Assembly (NCBI RefSeq): GCF_003194625.1
Contig: NZ_QHKX01000003.1
Coordinates: forward strand, 310,001-374,000
Reading direction: 5' to 3'
DNA: 64,000 nucleotides
DNA from: Nocardioides solisilvae
GTDB taxonomy: Bacteria > Actinomycetota > Actinomycetes > Propionibacteriales > Nocardioidaceae
Both the position numbers and the translations under genes were made by a program. The notes below the pieces were generated by a model, which was not told where the DNA came from, did no database searches, and worked only from the letters and a program-made list of their open reading frames with translations. Positions within the stretch are counted from its first letter, which is position 1. Every line of letters begins with the position of its first letter. Below, piece by piece: positions 26,393 to 34,282 of the stretch.

Positions 26393-27280
26393 CTACGAAG
26401 CGCCGGTCGGACACATTGGGCACGCCGACAAGCCGAGGTCGTCACGGATCCACTTGTGAATCTCGGCCACGCTGGCGTCGTGGTCGGCCAGATCGGTCGG
26501 CTTATAGATGTGTCCAACGAGGTCTGACGGCATGGCGGGGACGCTCTTGTCTCGGAGGATCGCGCACCTGCGCCCCGTCATCAACATGCCGCCGATCTCG
26601 ATCAGCACGTTCGAGTTGAGCACGCCGTCCGCGCTGTCCATGAGGACGATCGCGTACTTGCTGGCCCACATGTAGGTGACCACGTTCGCCCACAATGTGT
26701 CCTCGGCCATCCCGTCGCTCGCGACCTGGAGCGCCAAACCGTGAGCAGCCGTCGCTTCCCGCAACTTTGGGATCAGCAGCGCGAAATGGTCCTCCGGACC
26801 CTTCGGGAACCGGGTGATCAGCATGACGTTCTGCTCGAAAGGAGCGGTGTCCAAGATCCGCTGGAGTCTAGGAGCCGCGCCCATCGGGCCGAGAAAGGGC
26901 GGGATCAGCGGGTGGTGCTGCTCGCCGAACTCGGAGCCGGGAGCCTGACCGAGGTCGAGCGCCAGGGCGTGGGCCGGCACGTGACCGGCCTTCTCGGTAA
27001 GACGTGCCTCGCCAGCGGGCGTTAGCGACCAGACGTCTTTGTCGGGGCGCATCAGCAGTTTCTGGGCTCCCAGACGGCTGAGCGTCGCGCTCACGTTCGC
27101 GATCGGCGGCAGCCGGAGTTGCAGCAGAAGCTCCGAGACGTCCCGAGTAGTAAACGTCCCATCATCGGACCTCATCGACGCCAAGGAACCGATCGCCAAG
27201 GCCTGAAGGGGACCGGGGAGCCCCTGAAGACGGAGCCGAATACTCTCGCCTGAAGCGCCCCGGCCCTCGGCCTTACTCAA
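26393..27280 (-). CDS. Winged-helix plus TIR-like protein, candidate defence effector
   Basis: A 295-aa two-domain protein. Residues about 25-95 look like a winged helix (RDVSELLLQL through VWSLTPAGEARLTEK). Residues about 148-285 resemble a TIR-like nucleotide-binding fold: NVMLITRFP first strand, an AEDTLWANVV helix, KYAIVLMDSADG strand, NVLIEIGGML (224-233) whose glutamate E228 sits where TIR NADases place the catalytic residue, and RRCAILRDKSVP. The gene is visibly AT-richer than its neighbours and stands alone. The family assignment comes from reading the motifs and needs structure prediction. Similar fusions act as abortive-infection effectors in antiviral systems, so this is my leading defence candidate. 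Confidence 0.55.
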   Translation of the reverse strand: MSKAEGRGASGESIRLRLQGLPGPLQALAIGSLASMRSDDGTFTTRDVSELLLQLRLPPIANVSATLSRLGAQKLLMRPDKDVWSLTPAGEARLTEKAGHVPAHALALDLGQAPGSEFGEQHHPLIPPFLGPMGAAPRLQRILDTAPFEQNVMLITRFPKGPEDHFALLIPKLREATAAHGLALQVASDGMAEDTLWANVVTYMWASKYAIVLMDSADGVLNSNVLIEIGGMLMTGRRCAILRDKSVPAMPSDLVGHIYKPTDLADHDASVAEIHKWIRDDLGLSACPMCPTGAS

Positions 27281-27463
27281 CTCTCCGTCGTCCCTGCGAG
27301 CGACTGAATCAGTTCACCCGTGGCCTCCATGCCGGGCTTGGTGCTCTTGACCTCGCGCTGTCACGCGGGTTCCTGCGCGCAGGTCAGCCGTTCCAGACCC
27401 CGGTGTGCGTGTCAGCCCCTGTGGGTCAACGCGGGCCAGCGCGGGCAGCGCGGACTGGGCGGG

Positions 27464-28330
27464 TCAGTCGGCGTCCAGCGCGGCAAGCTCGTCGGGCTCG
27501 AGCACGAGGTCGGCCGCGGCCGCGGAGTCCGCGATCGACTCGGGCCGCTTGGCCCCGGGGATCGGGACGACGCACGGCGACTGGGCCAGCTCCCAGGCCA
27601 GGGCCACCTGCTGCGCGGAGACGCCGCGCCGCTGGGCCACCTCGGCGAAGGCAGGGTGATGCGCGGCGAGCTCCTTGGCGTCGCCCAGGCCACCCAGCGG
27701 GCTCCACGGCAGGAAGGCGAGACCGAGCTCGGCGCAGACGTCGATCTCGGGCCGGCTGGAGCGGAAGGCGGGGCTGAACTGGTTCTGCACGCTGACCAGC
27801 GAGTCGCCGAGCACCGCGTGCGCGTCGCGGATCTGCTGCGGGTCGGCGTTCGAGAGCCCGATCGCCGCCACCTTGCCGCTGGCGGCGATCTCGGCGAGCG
27901 TCCCGATCACGTCGGCGTAGGGAACCTGCGGGTCGGGCCGGTGGTGCTGCCACAGGGCGATCTGCTCGACGCCGAGGCGGCGCAGGCTCGCGTCGACGGC
28001 GGAGCGCAGGTGCTCGGGGCTGCTGTCGGTCCCCCACCCGGCCCCGTCGGTGCGCACATGGCCGCCCTTGGTCGCCAGCACCACCTCGTCCCGGACGCCG
28101 AGCTCGTCGAGCAGGCTGGCGACCAGCGTCTCGTTGACGCCCTGCGCCTGCGCGCCGGCCTCCTCCGGCCCGTAGGCGTCGGCGGTGTCGAGCAGGGTAA
28201 CGCCGTGGTCGAGCGCGGTCCGCAGCGTGTCGAGCAGCTGCTCGCGCGGCTGCTCCCCGCTCTGGGTGAAGGTCATGAGGCCGAGGCCGACGGCGCCGAC
28301 CTGCCACGATCCGAGAGTGCGTGTGTGCAT
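27464..28330 (-). CDS. Aldo/keto reductase
   Basis: An AKR-superfamily NADPH oxidoreductase of about 288 aa. The catalytic tetrad is visible: D in TLLDTADAYG (about 48-57), Y in the same block, K in VLATKGGH (about 86-93), and H in LWQHHRPDP (about 129-137). NADPH-binding residues appear in FLPWSPLGG and IPGAKRPES. The carbonyl substrate is not predictable. I used the ATG at 28330; a GTG at 28336 would add two residues. Confidence 0.9.
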   Translation of the reverse strand: MHTRTLGSWQVGAVGLGLMTFTQSGEQPREQLLDTLRTALDHGVTLLDTADAYGPEEAGAQAQGVNETLVASLLDELGVRDEVVLATKGGHVRTDGAGWGTDSSPEHLRSAVDASLRRLGVEQIALWQHHRPDPQVPYADVIGTLAEIAASGKVAAIGLSNADPQQIRDAHAVLGDSLVSVQNQFSPAFRSSRPEIDVCAELGLAFLPWSPLGGLGDAKELAAHHPAFAEVAQRRGVSAQQVALAWELAQSPCVVPIPGAKRPESIADSAAAADLVLEPDELAALDAD

Positions 28331-28420
28331 GACCACGACCCTACGGAGCCGGCCCTGACCCGGTCAGCGACGACCGAAGGCCCGCTCCCCGGCCTCCGGT
28401 GGATCCGCTAGCCTGACGGC

Positions 28421-28598
28421 GGTCGGTGAGCCACCGACCGCGCCTCCACGTGGCAGGGCCACGTGAATCATCGCGGAGAGCACCGAGCGCCGGGCAGAGA
28501 GCCGGAGCCGCTCGGGACATGTCCGGATGGGGTGCGACGCACCCGTGCGTCGACTTCATTCGACCGGTGCCCGGCACCGGCAGACGAGAGGACACGAC
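28421..28598 (+). promoter_or_regulatory. Hairpin-rich leader of the DUF1801 gene
   Basis: Three compact perfect stems precede the start codon: GGTCGGTG/CACCGACC (28421-28439), CGACGCAC/GTGCGTCG (28535-28552) and CCGGTGCC/GGCACCGG (28564-28580), plus a CCACGTGG palindrome at 28446-28453. They fit no riboswitch class I recognise. The leader could be structured RNA or overlapping protein sites. The 268-bp gap otherwise contains nothing I can name. Confidence 0.35.
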
Positions 28599-28952
28599 AT
28601 GTCGGCCAAGGACGAGAAGAACCTCGAGCAGGTCACCGCCAAGATCGCGGAGATGGACGAGCCGGTCCGTTCCCTGATGCGGCGCGTGCACGACGTCGTC
28701 ATGGCGGCGGCCCCCGACCTCAAGCCGCGCATCTGGTACGGGATGCCCGCCTACGCGCGGTCGGCGAGCACTCCCGCGCTGGTCACGCTGCGTCACGACG
28801 AGCGGCTCAACCTGGCCCTCACCGAGAAGGCGCCCTTCCGCGCGGCCGGAGGTGCGGACGGGACGCTCATGCCGGCGGCGTGGTACTTCAAGGAGGTGGA
28901 CGCCGCCACGGAGGAGCGGATCGCCGAGATCGTCCGCTCGGTCGTCGACTGA
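28599..28952 (+). CDS. DUF1801 family protein
   Basis: A 117-aa protein of the DUF1801 (YdhG-like) family. Conserved features are the helical start with DEPVRSLMRRVHDVV, IWYGMPAYAR near 44-53, and LALTEKAPFRAAGG. Structures of this family show a small alpha/beta fold; function unknown. The ATG at 28599 follows the hairpin-rich leader. Confidence 0.8.
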   Translation: MSAKDEKNLEQVTAKIAEMDEPVRSLMRRVHDVVMAAAPDLKPRIWYGMPAYARSASTPALVTLRHDERLNLALTEKAPFRAAGGADGTLMPAAWYFKEVDAATEERIAEIVRSVVD

Positions 28953-28976
28953 CACACGCCCCCGGAAGCGGGAAGT

Positions 28977-29023
28977 GGTCACTCGGAGGGGTGGACGGGG
29001 TGTCCGAACCTCTCCGAGTGACC
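28977..29023. terminator. 16-bp stem terminator between convergent genes
   Basis: GGTCACTCGGAGGGGT (28977-28992) pairs with ACCTCTCCGAGTGACC (29008-29023) with only one G-T wobble, loop 15 nt. It lies between the DUF1801 gene and the WMRT-repeat gene, which converge, and marks the left end of the metal region. Confidence 0.75.
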
Positions 29024-29037
29024 CCTTCGTCGCCGCA

Positions 29038-29352
29038 TCAGCCCAGGAGCTTGCGAGCCATCACGACCCGCATCCACCGCACGTCGTCGCCGTGGGTTCG
29101 CATCCACCGCACCTCGGCCCGGTGGGTGCGCATCCAGGACACCTCATCGGTATGGCGCTGCGCCCACGTCATCATCCTTGGGCTCGACGTCCCGGCTGCT
29201 GGCTGAGCCGACACGGTGGTGGCCGCGGGGTCAGAGCTGCTCCGGCCGAGGGCGTAGGAGCCACCCATGAGACTCAACAGCACGACGACGACGATCAGGG
29301 CTATCCAGCCGCCTCGGCGCATGTGACGTCGGGGTTGGGGCGAGTCAGACAT
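29038..29352 (-). CDS. Small membrane protein with HxxxVxWMRT repeats
   Basis: A 104-aa protein not matching a family I know. An arginine-rich start (RRHMRRGG) is followed by one membrane segment (about 15-36) and by charge the C-terminus should lie outside. The tail holds three tandem 10-residue repeats: HTDEVSWMRT, HRAEVRWMRT and HGDDVRWMRV, encoded by 30-bp units, preceded by a MMTWAQR stretch. His, Met and Trp in this spacing resemble the ligand set of the periplasmic Cu(I)/Ag(I) protein CusF, where a Trp packs on the metal. It is divergent from the ArsR-CDF operon at the left end of the metal island. Metal binding is an inference. Confidence 0.65.
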   Translation of the reverse strand: MSDSPQPRRHMRRGGWIALIVVVVLLSLMGGSYALGRSSSDPAATTVSAQPAAGTSSPRMMTWAQRHTDEVSWMRTHRAEVRWMRTHGDDVRWMRVVMARKLLG

Positions 29353-29596
29353 GCTCACCACCTCCACCTTTCATCGTGCCCGTCTCCGCTGGTCGGCGGA
29401 CGAGGCAGAGGTCCTGCGGGAGTGGGGGCGTCTGTCACTCGTTCCGGGCGCGCGGACCGCGGAGAGGTGCGGACGCAGCCTTGCCGGCTCCGTACCGCCT
29501 GTCGGTCGCGGCCGACGCCTCCGGGACAGCTCCGGGGCTTGCTCGTCGGACACCGCCACCGCAGGGACGCGTCGAGAGTGCTAACATCGCCGGACT

Positions 29597-29986
29597 ATGA
29601 TGCCAACGACCGATGCTGCTACCGCTCCCGCGCCTCCCGACTCGCTCGAGCGCGCGGGCCTGGAAGCGGCTGGCTGCCTGTTCCACGGCTTGAGCGACCC
29701 GAACCGGCTCATCATCCTTCGCCACCTCGCCCTCGGCGAGCACCGCGTCGTCGACCTGATGGCGCACCTCGGGCTCGCGCAGTCGACCGTGTCCAAGCAC
29801 CTTGCCTGCCTCAAGGACTGCGGCCTCGTCGACTCCCGTCCCCAGGGCCGCGCGTCGCTGTTCTCCCTGACCCACCCCGAGGCCGTCCTCGAGCTGCTCA
29901 CCGCCGCGGAACGGCTTCTCGGCCTGACTGGCGACGCTGTGACGCTGTGCCCGAACTTCGGCACCGCCACCCGCAAGGACGCCTGA
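29597..29986 (+). CDS. CmtR-like ArsR/SmtB metal sensor
   Basis: A 129-aa ArsR/SmtB regulator with a winged helix (DPNRLIILRHL, then VVDLMAHLGLAQSTVSKHLACLKDCGLVDS). The recognition-helix cysteines C71 and C75 (ACLKDC) and C118 near the C-terminus reproduce the layout of the Mycobacterium tuberculosis Cd/Pb sensor CmtR (C57, C61, C102). A Cd(II)/Pb(II) response is therefore likely. The stop TGA overlaps the ATG of the first CDF exporter, and a TAACAT -10-like hexamer lies just upstream of the start. It is expected to repress the operon to its right. Confidence 0.85.
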   Translation: MMPTTDAATAPAPPDSLERAGLEAAGCLFHGLSDPNRLIILRHLALGEHRVVDLMAHLGLAQSTVSKHLACLKDCGLVDSRPQGRASLFSLTHPEAVLELLTAAERLLGLTGDAVTLCPNFGTATRKDA

Positions 29987-30768
29987 TGACCGCCCACGTG
30001 CACACCCCCGCCGCACTCACCGCCGACGACAAGGCGCGTCTCGGTCGTCGCGCCCAGCTCCTCGCCGGCGCGTCCGTGGCCTACAACCTGATCGAGGCGG
30101 TCATCGCCATCACCGCCGGCATCATCGCGGGGTCAGTCGCACTCGTCGGGTTCGGACTCGACTCAGTCGTCGAGGTCTCGTCCGGGCTCATCATCTTGTG
30201 GCAGTTCCGCCACCGGCTCCCCGAGTCCCGCGAACAGCAGGCGCTGCGCTTGATGGCGCCGTCGTTCTTCGCGCTCGCCGCCTACGTCACCTTCGAGTCG
30301 GTTCGCGCCCTGCTCGGCGACCACGACCCGGACACCTCGACGGTCGGCATCGCGCTGGCCGCGGCGTCGCTGGTCATCATGCCGTTCCTGTCCTGGGCCC
30401 AGCGGCGCACCGGCAAAGCCCTCGGCTCGAACGCGGTGGTCGCCGACTCCACGCAGACGCTGCTGTGCACGTACCTGTCCGCGGTTCTGCTCGTCGGGCT
30501 CCTCCTCAACGCGACCCTAGGCTGGTCGTGGGCCGACCCCATCGCCGGCCTCATCATCGCCGCCGTCGCCGTCAAGGAGGGCCGCGAGGCGTGGCGCGGG
30601 GAGAACTGTGGCTGCGGACCCGTCGGTCTCGGCGCAGGCGCCGAGGACCCGGATGACGGTTGCTGCAGCGGCGGCACGTGCACCGACGGGTGCTGCACAC
30701 CCGCCGACCAGAACGACGAGCCCACCGCCCCGGGTTCCGAGGTGTTCGAGATCGGCAGGCGACCCTGA
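29986..30768 (+). CDS. CDF-type cation efflux protein with Cys-rich tail
   Basis: A cation diffusion facilitator of 260 aa. The TM2 motif GLDSVVEVSS and the TM5 motif VVADSTQTL carry the Asp/Glu residues that replace the usual HxxxD pairs, as in the short CDF branch lacking the large cytoplasmic domain. The C-terminus is rich in cysteine (CGCG, CCSGGTC, DGCC) and could bind soft metals. It exports divalent metal ions such as Zn or Cd. It overlaps the regulator by one base and the next exporter by one base. Confidence 0.85.
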   Translation: MTAHVHTPAALTADDKARLGRRAQLLAGASVAYNLIEAVIAITAGIIAGSVALVGFGLDSVVEVSSGLIILWQFRHRLPESREQQALRLMAPSFFALAAYVTFESVRALLGDHDPDTSTVGIALAAASLVIMPFLSWAQRRTGKALGSNAVVADSTQTLLCTYLSAVLLVGLLLNATLGWSWADPIAGLIIAAVAVKEGREAWRGENCGCGPVGLGAGAEDPDDGCCSGGTCTDGCCTPADQNDEPTAPGSEVFEIGRRP

Positions 30769-31457
30769 TGTCTCGACCCACGCACAACCTTCCCGGCTCT
30801 CCTTCGCTGACCGACGCCGAGACCGAACGGCTCACGCGCCGCGGGCTGCGGCTGGCTCAGTTCACCGTCGCCTACAACATCGTCGAGGGAGCGGTCGCCA
30901 TCACCGCCGGCCTGATGGCCGGACTCGTCTCCCTGGTCGGGTTCGGTCTGGACTCCGGCATCGAGTCCGCCGCCTCCGTCCTGGTCGGGCTCCGGCTCGC
31001 AGCCCGGCTTCGGCACGGCGAGGCCGACGAGGCCAAGGAGCGACGGACCCTGAAGGCCGTCGCCGTCACGTTCTTCGTGCTGGCCGCATACGTCGTCTTC
31101 GAGGGCATCCGGTCCCTGCTCGAAGACGAGCCGCCGGAGAACTCGATGGTCGGCATCGTGCTGCTCGCCGCGTCGGTGTTCGTGATGCCGCTGCTCGCAC
31201 GTGCCAAACGCCGCGTCGGAGAACAGCTCGGCGGAGACCCGCTCATCCTGGCCGACGCCGCCGAGACCCGCATCTGCGTCCTGCTCAGCATCTCCACGCT
31301 GGTCGGTCTCGGCCTGTACGCCCTCACCGGCGCCGCGTGGCTGGACCCCGTCGCCGGGTTCGTCATCGCCGCTTTCGCCGTCCACGAAGGCCGCGAAGCG
31401 TGGGAAGGCGAGCTCGTCGAGGACGACGACGACGAACAGGATGAGGACGATGACTGA
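30768..31457 (+). CDS. CDF-type cation efflux protein, second copy
   Basis: A 229-aa paralogue of the preceding exporter: GLDSGIESAAS in TM2 and LADAAETRICVLL in TM5, with five or six membrane segments. It ends with an acidic tail (VEDDDDEQDEDDD) instead of a Cys-rich one, so the two may differ in metal delivery. The two coding regions run in one frame-shifted operon with 1-bp and 8-bp overlaps. The pair may act as a heterodimer, which is an inference. Confidence 0.85.
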   Translation: MSRPTHNLPGSPSLTDAETERLTRRGLRLAQFTVAYNIVEGAVAITAGLMAGLVSLVGFGLDSGIESAASVLVGLRLAARLRHGEADEAKERRTLKAVAVTFFVLAAYVVFEGIRSLLEDEPPENSMVGIVLLAASVFVMPLLARAKRRVGEQLGGDPLILADAAETRICVLLSISTLVGLGLYALTGAAWLDPVAGFVIAAFAVHEGREAWEGELVEDDDDEQDEDDD

Positions 31458-32121
31458 ACTCGGCAACGACGCGGTCGACGTGGCAGCTCTGGCCATCTAC
31501 GCGGTCTACCTCGGCGTCGGTTTCGGACTACGCACCTGGGTTCAGTGGCGCCGCACCGGCGACACCGGCCGGCGAGGCATCTCCGGCCGGTTCGGTTCCC
31601 CCGAGTGGTGGGCTGGCGTCCTGTTCACCGTCGCGCTGGTGGCCGGCGTGCTGGGCCCAGTGACCGCCCTGCTCGGACTCGAGCCGGTCGCAGCCCTCGA
31701 CGCAGCGCCTGTCCAGCTGCTCGGCTTCGCGGTGGGGGTCGCCGGCGTGCTCGCCACGTTCCTCACACAACTCGCGATGGGCACCAGCTGGCGCATCGGC
31801 GTCGACGAGACCGAACGCACCGACCTCGTCACCGCCGGCCCGTTCGCCCTCGTGCGCGACCCCATCTTCACCGCCATGGCCACCACCGGCCTAGGCCTCG
31901 CGCTCATGGTGCCCAACCTGGTGGCGCTCCTCGGGTTCGTCCTGCTGCTCGCCGCACTGCAGCTGCAGGTGCGCGTCGTTGAAGAGCCGTACCTGCTGCG
32001 CACCCACGGTCCGGCGTACGCCGCCTACGCGGCCACGGTGGGCCGGTTCGTCCCCGGGCTCGGACGAGTCCCGGCCGAACCCGCCACCCGCAGTCCCCAG
32101 CCGACCCAGGAAGTCCTCTGA
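31450..32121 (+). CDS. ICMT/PEMT-type membrane methyltransferase
   Basis: A 223-aa membrane protein with four or five hydrophobic segments and the family C-terminus: FALVRDPIFTAMA (matching the RNPxY-type block), EEPYLLRTHGPAYAAY and RFVPGLG. These are hallmarks of isoprenylcysteine O-methyltransferase and phospholipid methyltransferase-like proteins, which use SAM. Why it sits between CDF exporters is unclear; it may modify a lipid or peptide under metal stress. It overlaps both neighbours. Confidence 0.75.
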   Translation: MTELGNDAVDVAALAIYAVYLGVGFGLRTWVQWRRTGDTGRRGISGRFGSPEWWAGVLFTVALVAGVLGPVTALLGLEPVAALDAAPVQLLGFAVGVAGVLATFLTQLAMGTSWRIGVDETERTDLVTAGPFALVRDPIFTAMATTGLGLALMVPNLVALLGFVLLLAALQLQVRVVEEPYLLRTHGPAYAAYAATVGRFVPGLGRVPAEPATRSPQPTQEVL

Positions 32122-33032
32122 TGGGCGCCGGACACAGCCACGGCCCCCCGGCCGGTCACGCCTGCGGGCGGCACCGGTGGCGTCTCGCGGTCTCCTTCGG
32201 CCTCATCGCCGTCTTCTTCGTCGTCGAGCTCACCTACGGCCTGCTGTCCGGGTCGCTGGCGCTGCTCTCCGATGCCGGCCACATGGCCGCCGACGTCGTC
32301 GCCCTGGGTGCCGCGCTCGTCGCCACCCGCATCGCCACCCGCCGCGACACCACGGGACGTCGCACCTACGGCTCGTACCGCGCCGAGGTCTTCGCCTCCG
32401 GCCTGGCCGTCCTCCTCATGCTCGGCGTCGCCGTGTACGTCGTTGTCGAAGCCGTCGGTCGCGTCGGCGACGACGTGACGGTCGAGACCGGCCCGATGCT
32501 CGTCGTCGGTGCGCTCGGCCTGGCCGTCAACGTCATCGCGATGGTCCTGCTGCGCGGCGGCGCATCGGAGAGCCTCAACGTCAGGGGCGCCTACCTCGAG
32601 GTCGTCGCCGACACCGCCGGGTCCGTCGGCGTCATCGCCGCCGGGCTCCTCGTCGCCGCCACCGGCAACTCAAACTGGGACACGCTGGTGGCACTCGCCA
32701 TTGGCACGTTCGTTGCCGTCCGTGCGGTCATGCTCGGTCGCGAAGTCCTCGCCGTCCTCGGCCAGCACGTGCCCGCTGGCATGGAGATGGACGACGTCAC
32801 CGCCGATCTCGAGGCCATCGACGGTGTCGACGACGTTCACGACCTGCACGTGTGGACCCTCACCTCCGGCATGCACGTGGCCACCGCGCACCTCGTCGCC
32901 CGTGACACGACCACCGCCGCCTCCGTGCTGACCGAAGCACGGCGGGTGCTGCGCGCCGGCCACGGCATCGAGCACGCCACCCTGCAGGTCGAAGCCGCCG
33001 TCGACCGCGGCTGCCAAGAACTCGACTGGTAG
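32121..33032 (+). CDS. CzcD/ZitB-type CDF zinc exporter
   Basis: A full-length CDF exporter of 303 aa. His-rich start (GAGHSHGPPAGHACGRH), TM2 motif LLSDAGHMAADVVAL with the canonical HMxxD, an E/D pair in TM5 (EVVADTAGS), and a cytoplasmic C-terminal domain with GVDDVHDLHVWTLTSG and GIEHATLQVE. It matches CzcD/ZitB proteins that expel Zn(II), Cd(II) or Co(II) for protons. It is the last gene of the CmtR-type operon. A hairpin GCCTGC/GCAGGC lies 20 bp beyond its stop. Confidence 0.9.
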   Translation: MGAGHSHGPPAGHACGRHRWRLAVSFGLIAVFFVVELTYGLLSGSLALLSDAGHMAADVVALGAALVATRIATRRDTTGRRTYGSYRAEVFASGLAVLLMLGVAVYVVVEAVGRVGDDVTVETGPMLVVGALGLAVNVIAMVLLRGGASESLNVRGAYLEVVADTAGSVGVIAAGLLVAATGNSNWDTLVALAIGTFVAVRAVMLGREVLAVLGQHVPAGMEMDDVTADLEAIDGVDDVHDLHVWTLTSGMHVATAHLVARDTTTAASVLTEARRVLRAGHGIEHATLQVEAAVDRGCQELDW

Positions 33033-33275
33033 CGCGACGACCGACCCGGCAGCCTGCGCTCGCAGGCCGGTGTGAAGCGTGCTCCCAAGGACACGCCTCC
33101 TCTCATCGCCGAACCCTGCTGGACACTTCGACGTGACGCTGAAGCCTGGGGTCGATCAGGCCGGGACCTCGACTGAATCAGCCGGACCCTCCTCGATGCG
33201 GGCGCGCCTGGCCGAGATGAGTGCATCTCGTTTGATCAATGTGGGCGGCGTGCTGTGGCTCCTACGTGCGAGCAG

Positions 33276-34148
33276 TCAGGGGCTGTGGGTGATCAGCGGC
33301 TGCCAGGTTTGGCCGTCATCGGTGGACTCGTACACGCCCTTCTCGGTGGCTGCGTGCCACCTGCCCGCTACGGCGTCAAGTGCTTCGGCGGGCCCGTCGA
33401 GCTGGCCTGCCTTCTGCCACTGGACGGCGTCGGAGCTGGTCATGACCGTGCCGTCGGCGCCGATGCCTACCAGCGGTCCGTCGGGCTGCCAGTCGATGGC
33501 CGTGAGCGTTGGCGCCCCGGCTACTGGGCGGGGCTCCTGCCCGTCGGTGGAGCGGACAAGGGCGCCGCGGTCGGTGGTGGCGTAGACGGTGTCCGGGTCG
33601 GCGGGATCAGCGGCGAGATCGTAGAGCGGCTGCGTGCTGAGGGTGGTCCAGTTCTTGCGGTCGGTGGTTGTGAGGAGCGACCCGCTCACGGAGTCGTAGG
33701 CGTAGATGCGGTCGCCCGCCGGTTCGATGGCGTGCAGGTCGGCGTCGCCGAGCAGCGACACTGTCTCCCACGTCTCGGCGCCGTCGGTGGACTCGATCAG
33801 TCCCAAGCTGGCCGGGAGTCGTTCGCGCAGGTCGGGATGGCCGGACCCGAGGAAGTGACCTGGGCCCACCACGGCGAAGCCCATGGTGTCCTGCCATCGG
33901 TCGGCGACCCGTTCGGGCGTCCCGTCCTGGCCGACGCGGAAGACGCCGAAGTGGGAGGCCACGTACAAGGTGCCGTCGCCTGGGTCGACGCCGAGGCCGT
34001 GCACGTGGCCCAGCGCCGTGTCCTCGGCAGCGTTCGGCGCCCCCGGCGGGGTCGGGCTGTCGCCGGTGCCGCAGCCGGTCAGGACGAGAGCGGCGGCTCC
34101 GACGGTGAGAACGGTTGCGGTCATGCGGCGTTGCGGGCGGTGGAACAT
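33276..34148 (-). CDS. F510_1955-family glycosylhydrolase-like lipoprotein
   Basis: A 290-aa lipoprotein (lipobox VLTGCG) with a sialidase-like propeller: VHGLGVDPGDGTLYVASHFGVFR near 48-70, SLGLIESTDGAETWETV and EKGVYESTDDGQTWQP Asp-box motifs. The family is common beside actinobacterial copper and mercury resistance genes but has no proven enzyme activity. It is transcribed toward the CDF operon; the 244-bp gap to that operon shows only a short hairpin. Confidence 0.75.
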   Translation of the reverse strand: MFHRPQRRMTATVLTVGAAALVLTGCGTGDSPTPPGAPNAAEDTALGHVHGLGVDPGDGTLYVASHFGVFRVGQDGTPERVADRWQDTMGFAVVGPGHFLGSGHPDLRERLPASLGLIESTDGAETWETVSLLGDADLHAIEPAGDRIYAYDSVSGSLLTTTDRKNWTTLSTQPLYDLAADPADPDTVYATTDRGALVRSTDGQEPRPVAGAPTLTAIDWQPDGPLVGIGADGTVMTSSDAVQWQKAGQLDGPAEALDAVAGRWHAATEKGVYESTDDGQTWQPLITHSP

Positions 34149-34282
34149 GACACTCCGGGTGGGGGTGAGTGGGTCTGGGTGGGTGGGTGGTCTACGCGGT
34201 TCGGGGACAACCCGGTGGTGCAGGGCGGTCACCCGACATGGGGTGACCGCCCCGCCGCGGACGAGCGCGGATGCTTGGTGCC

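Noticed and set aside
27281..27463. tRNA gene or attachment site near the TIR-like gene
   Set aside because: I could not fold a cloverleaf and found no duplicated flank, so the gap is left unassigned.
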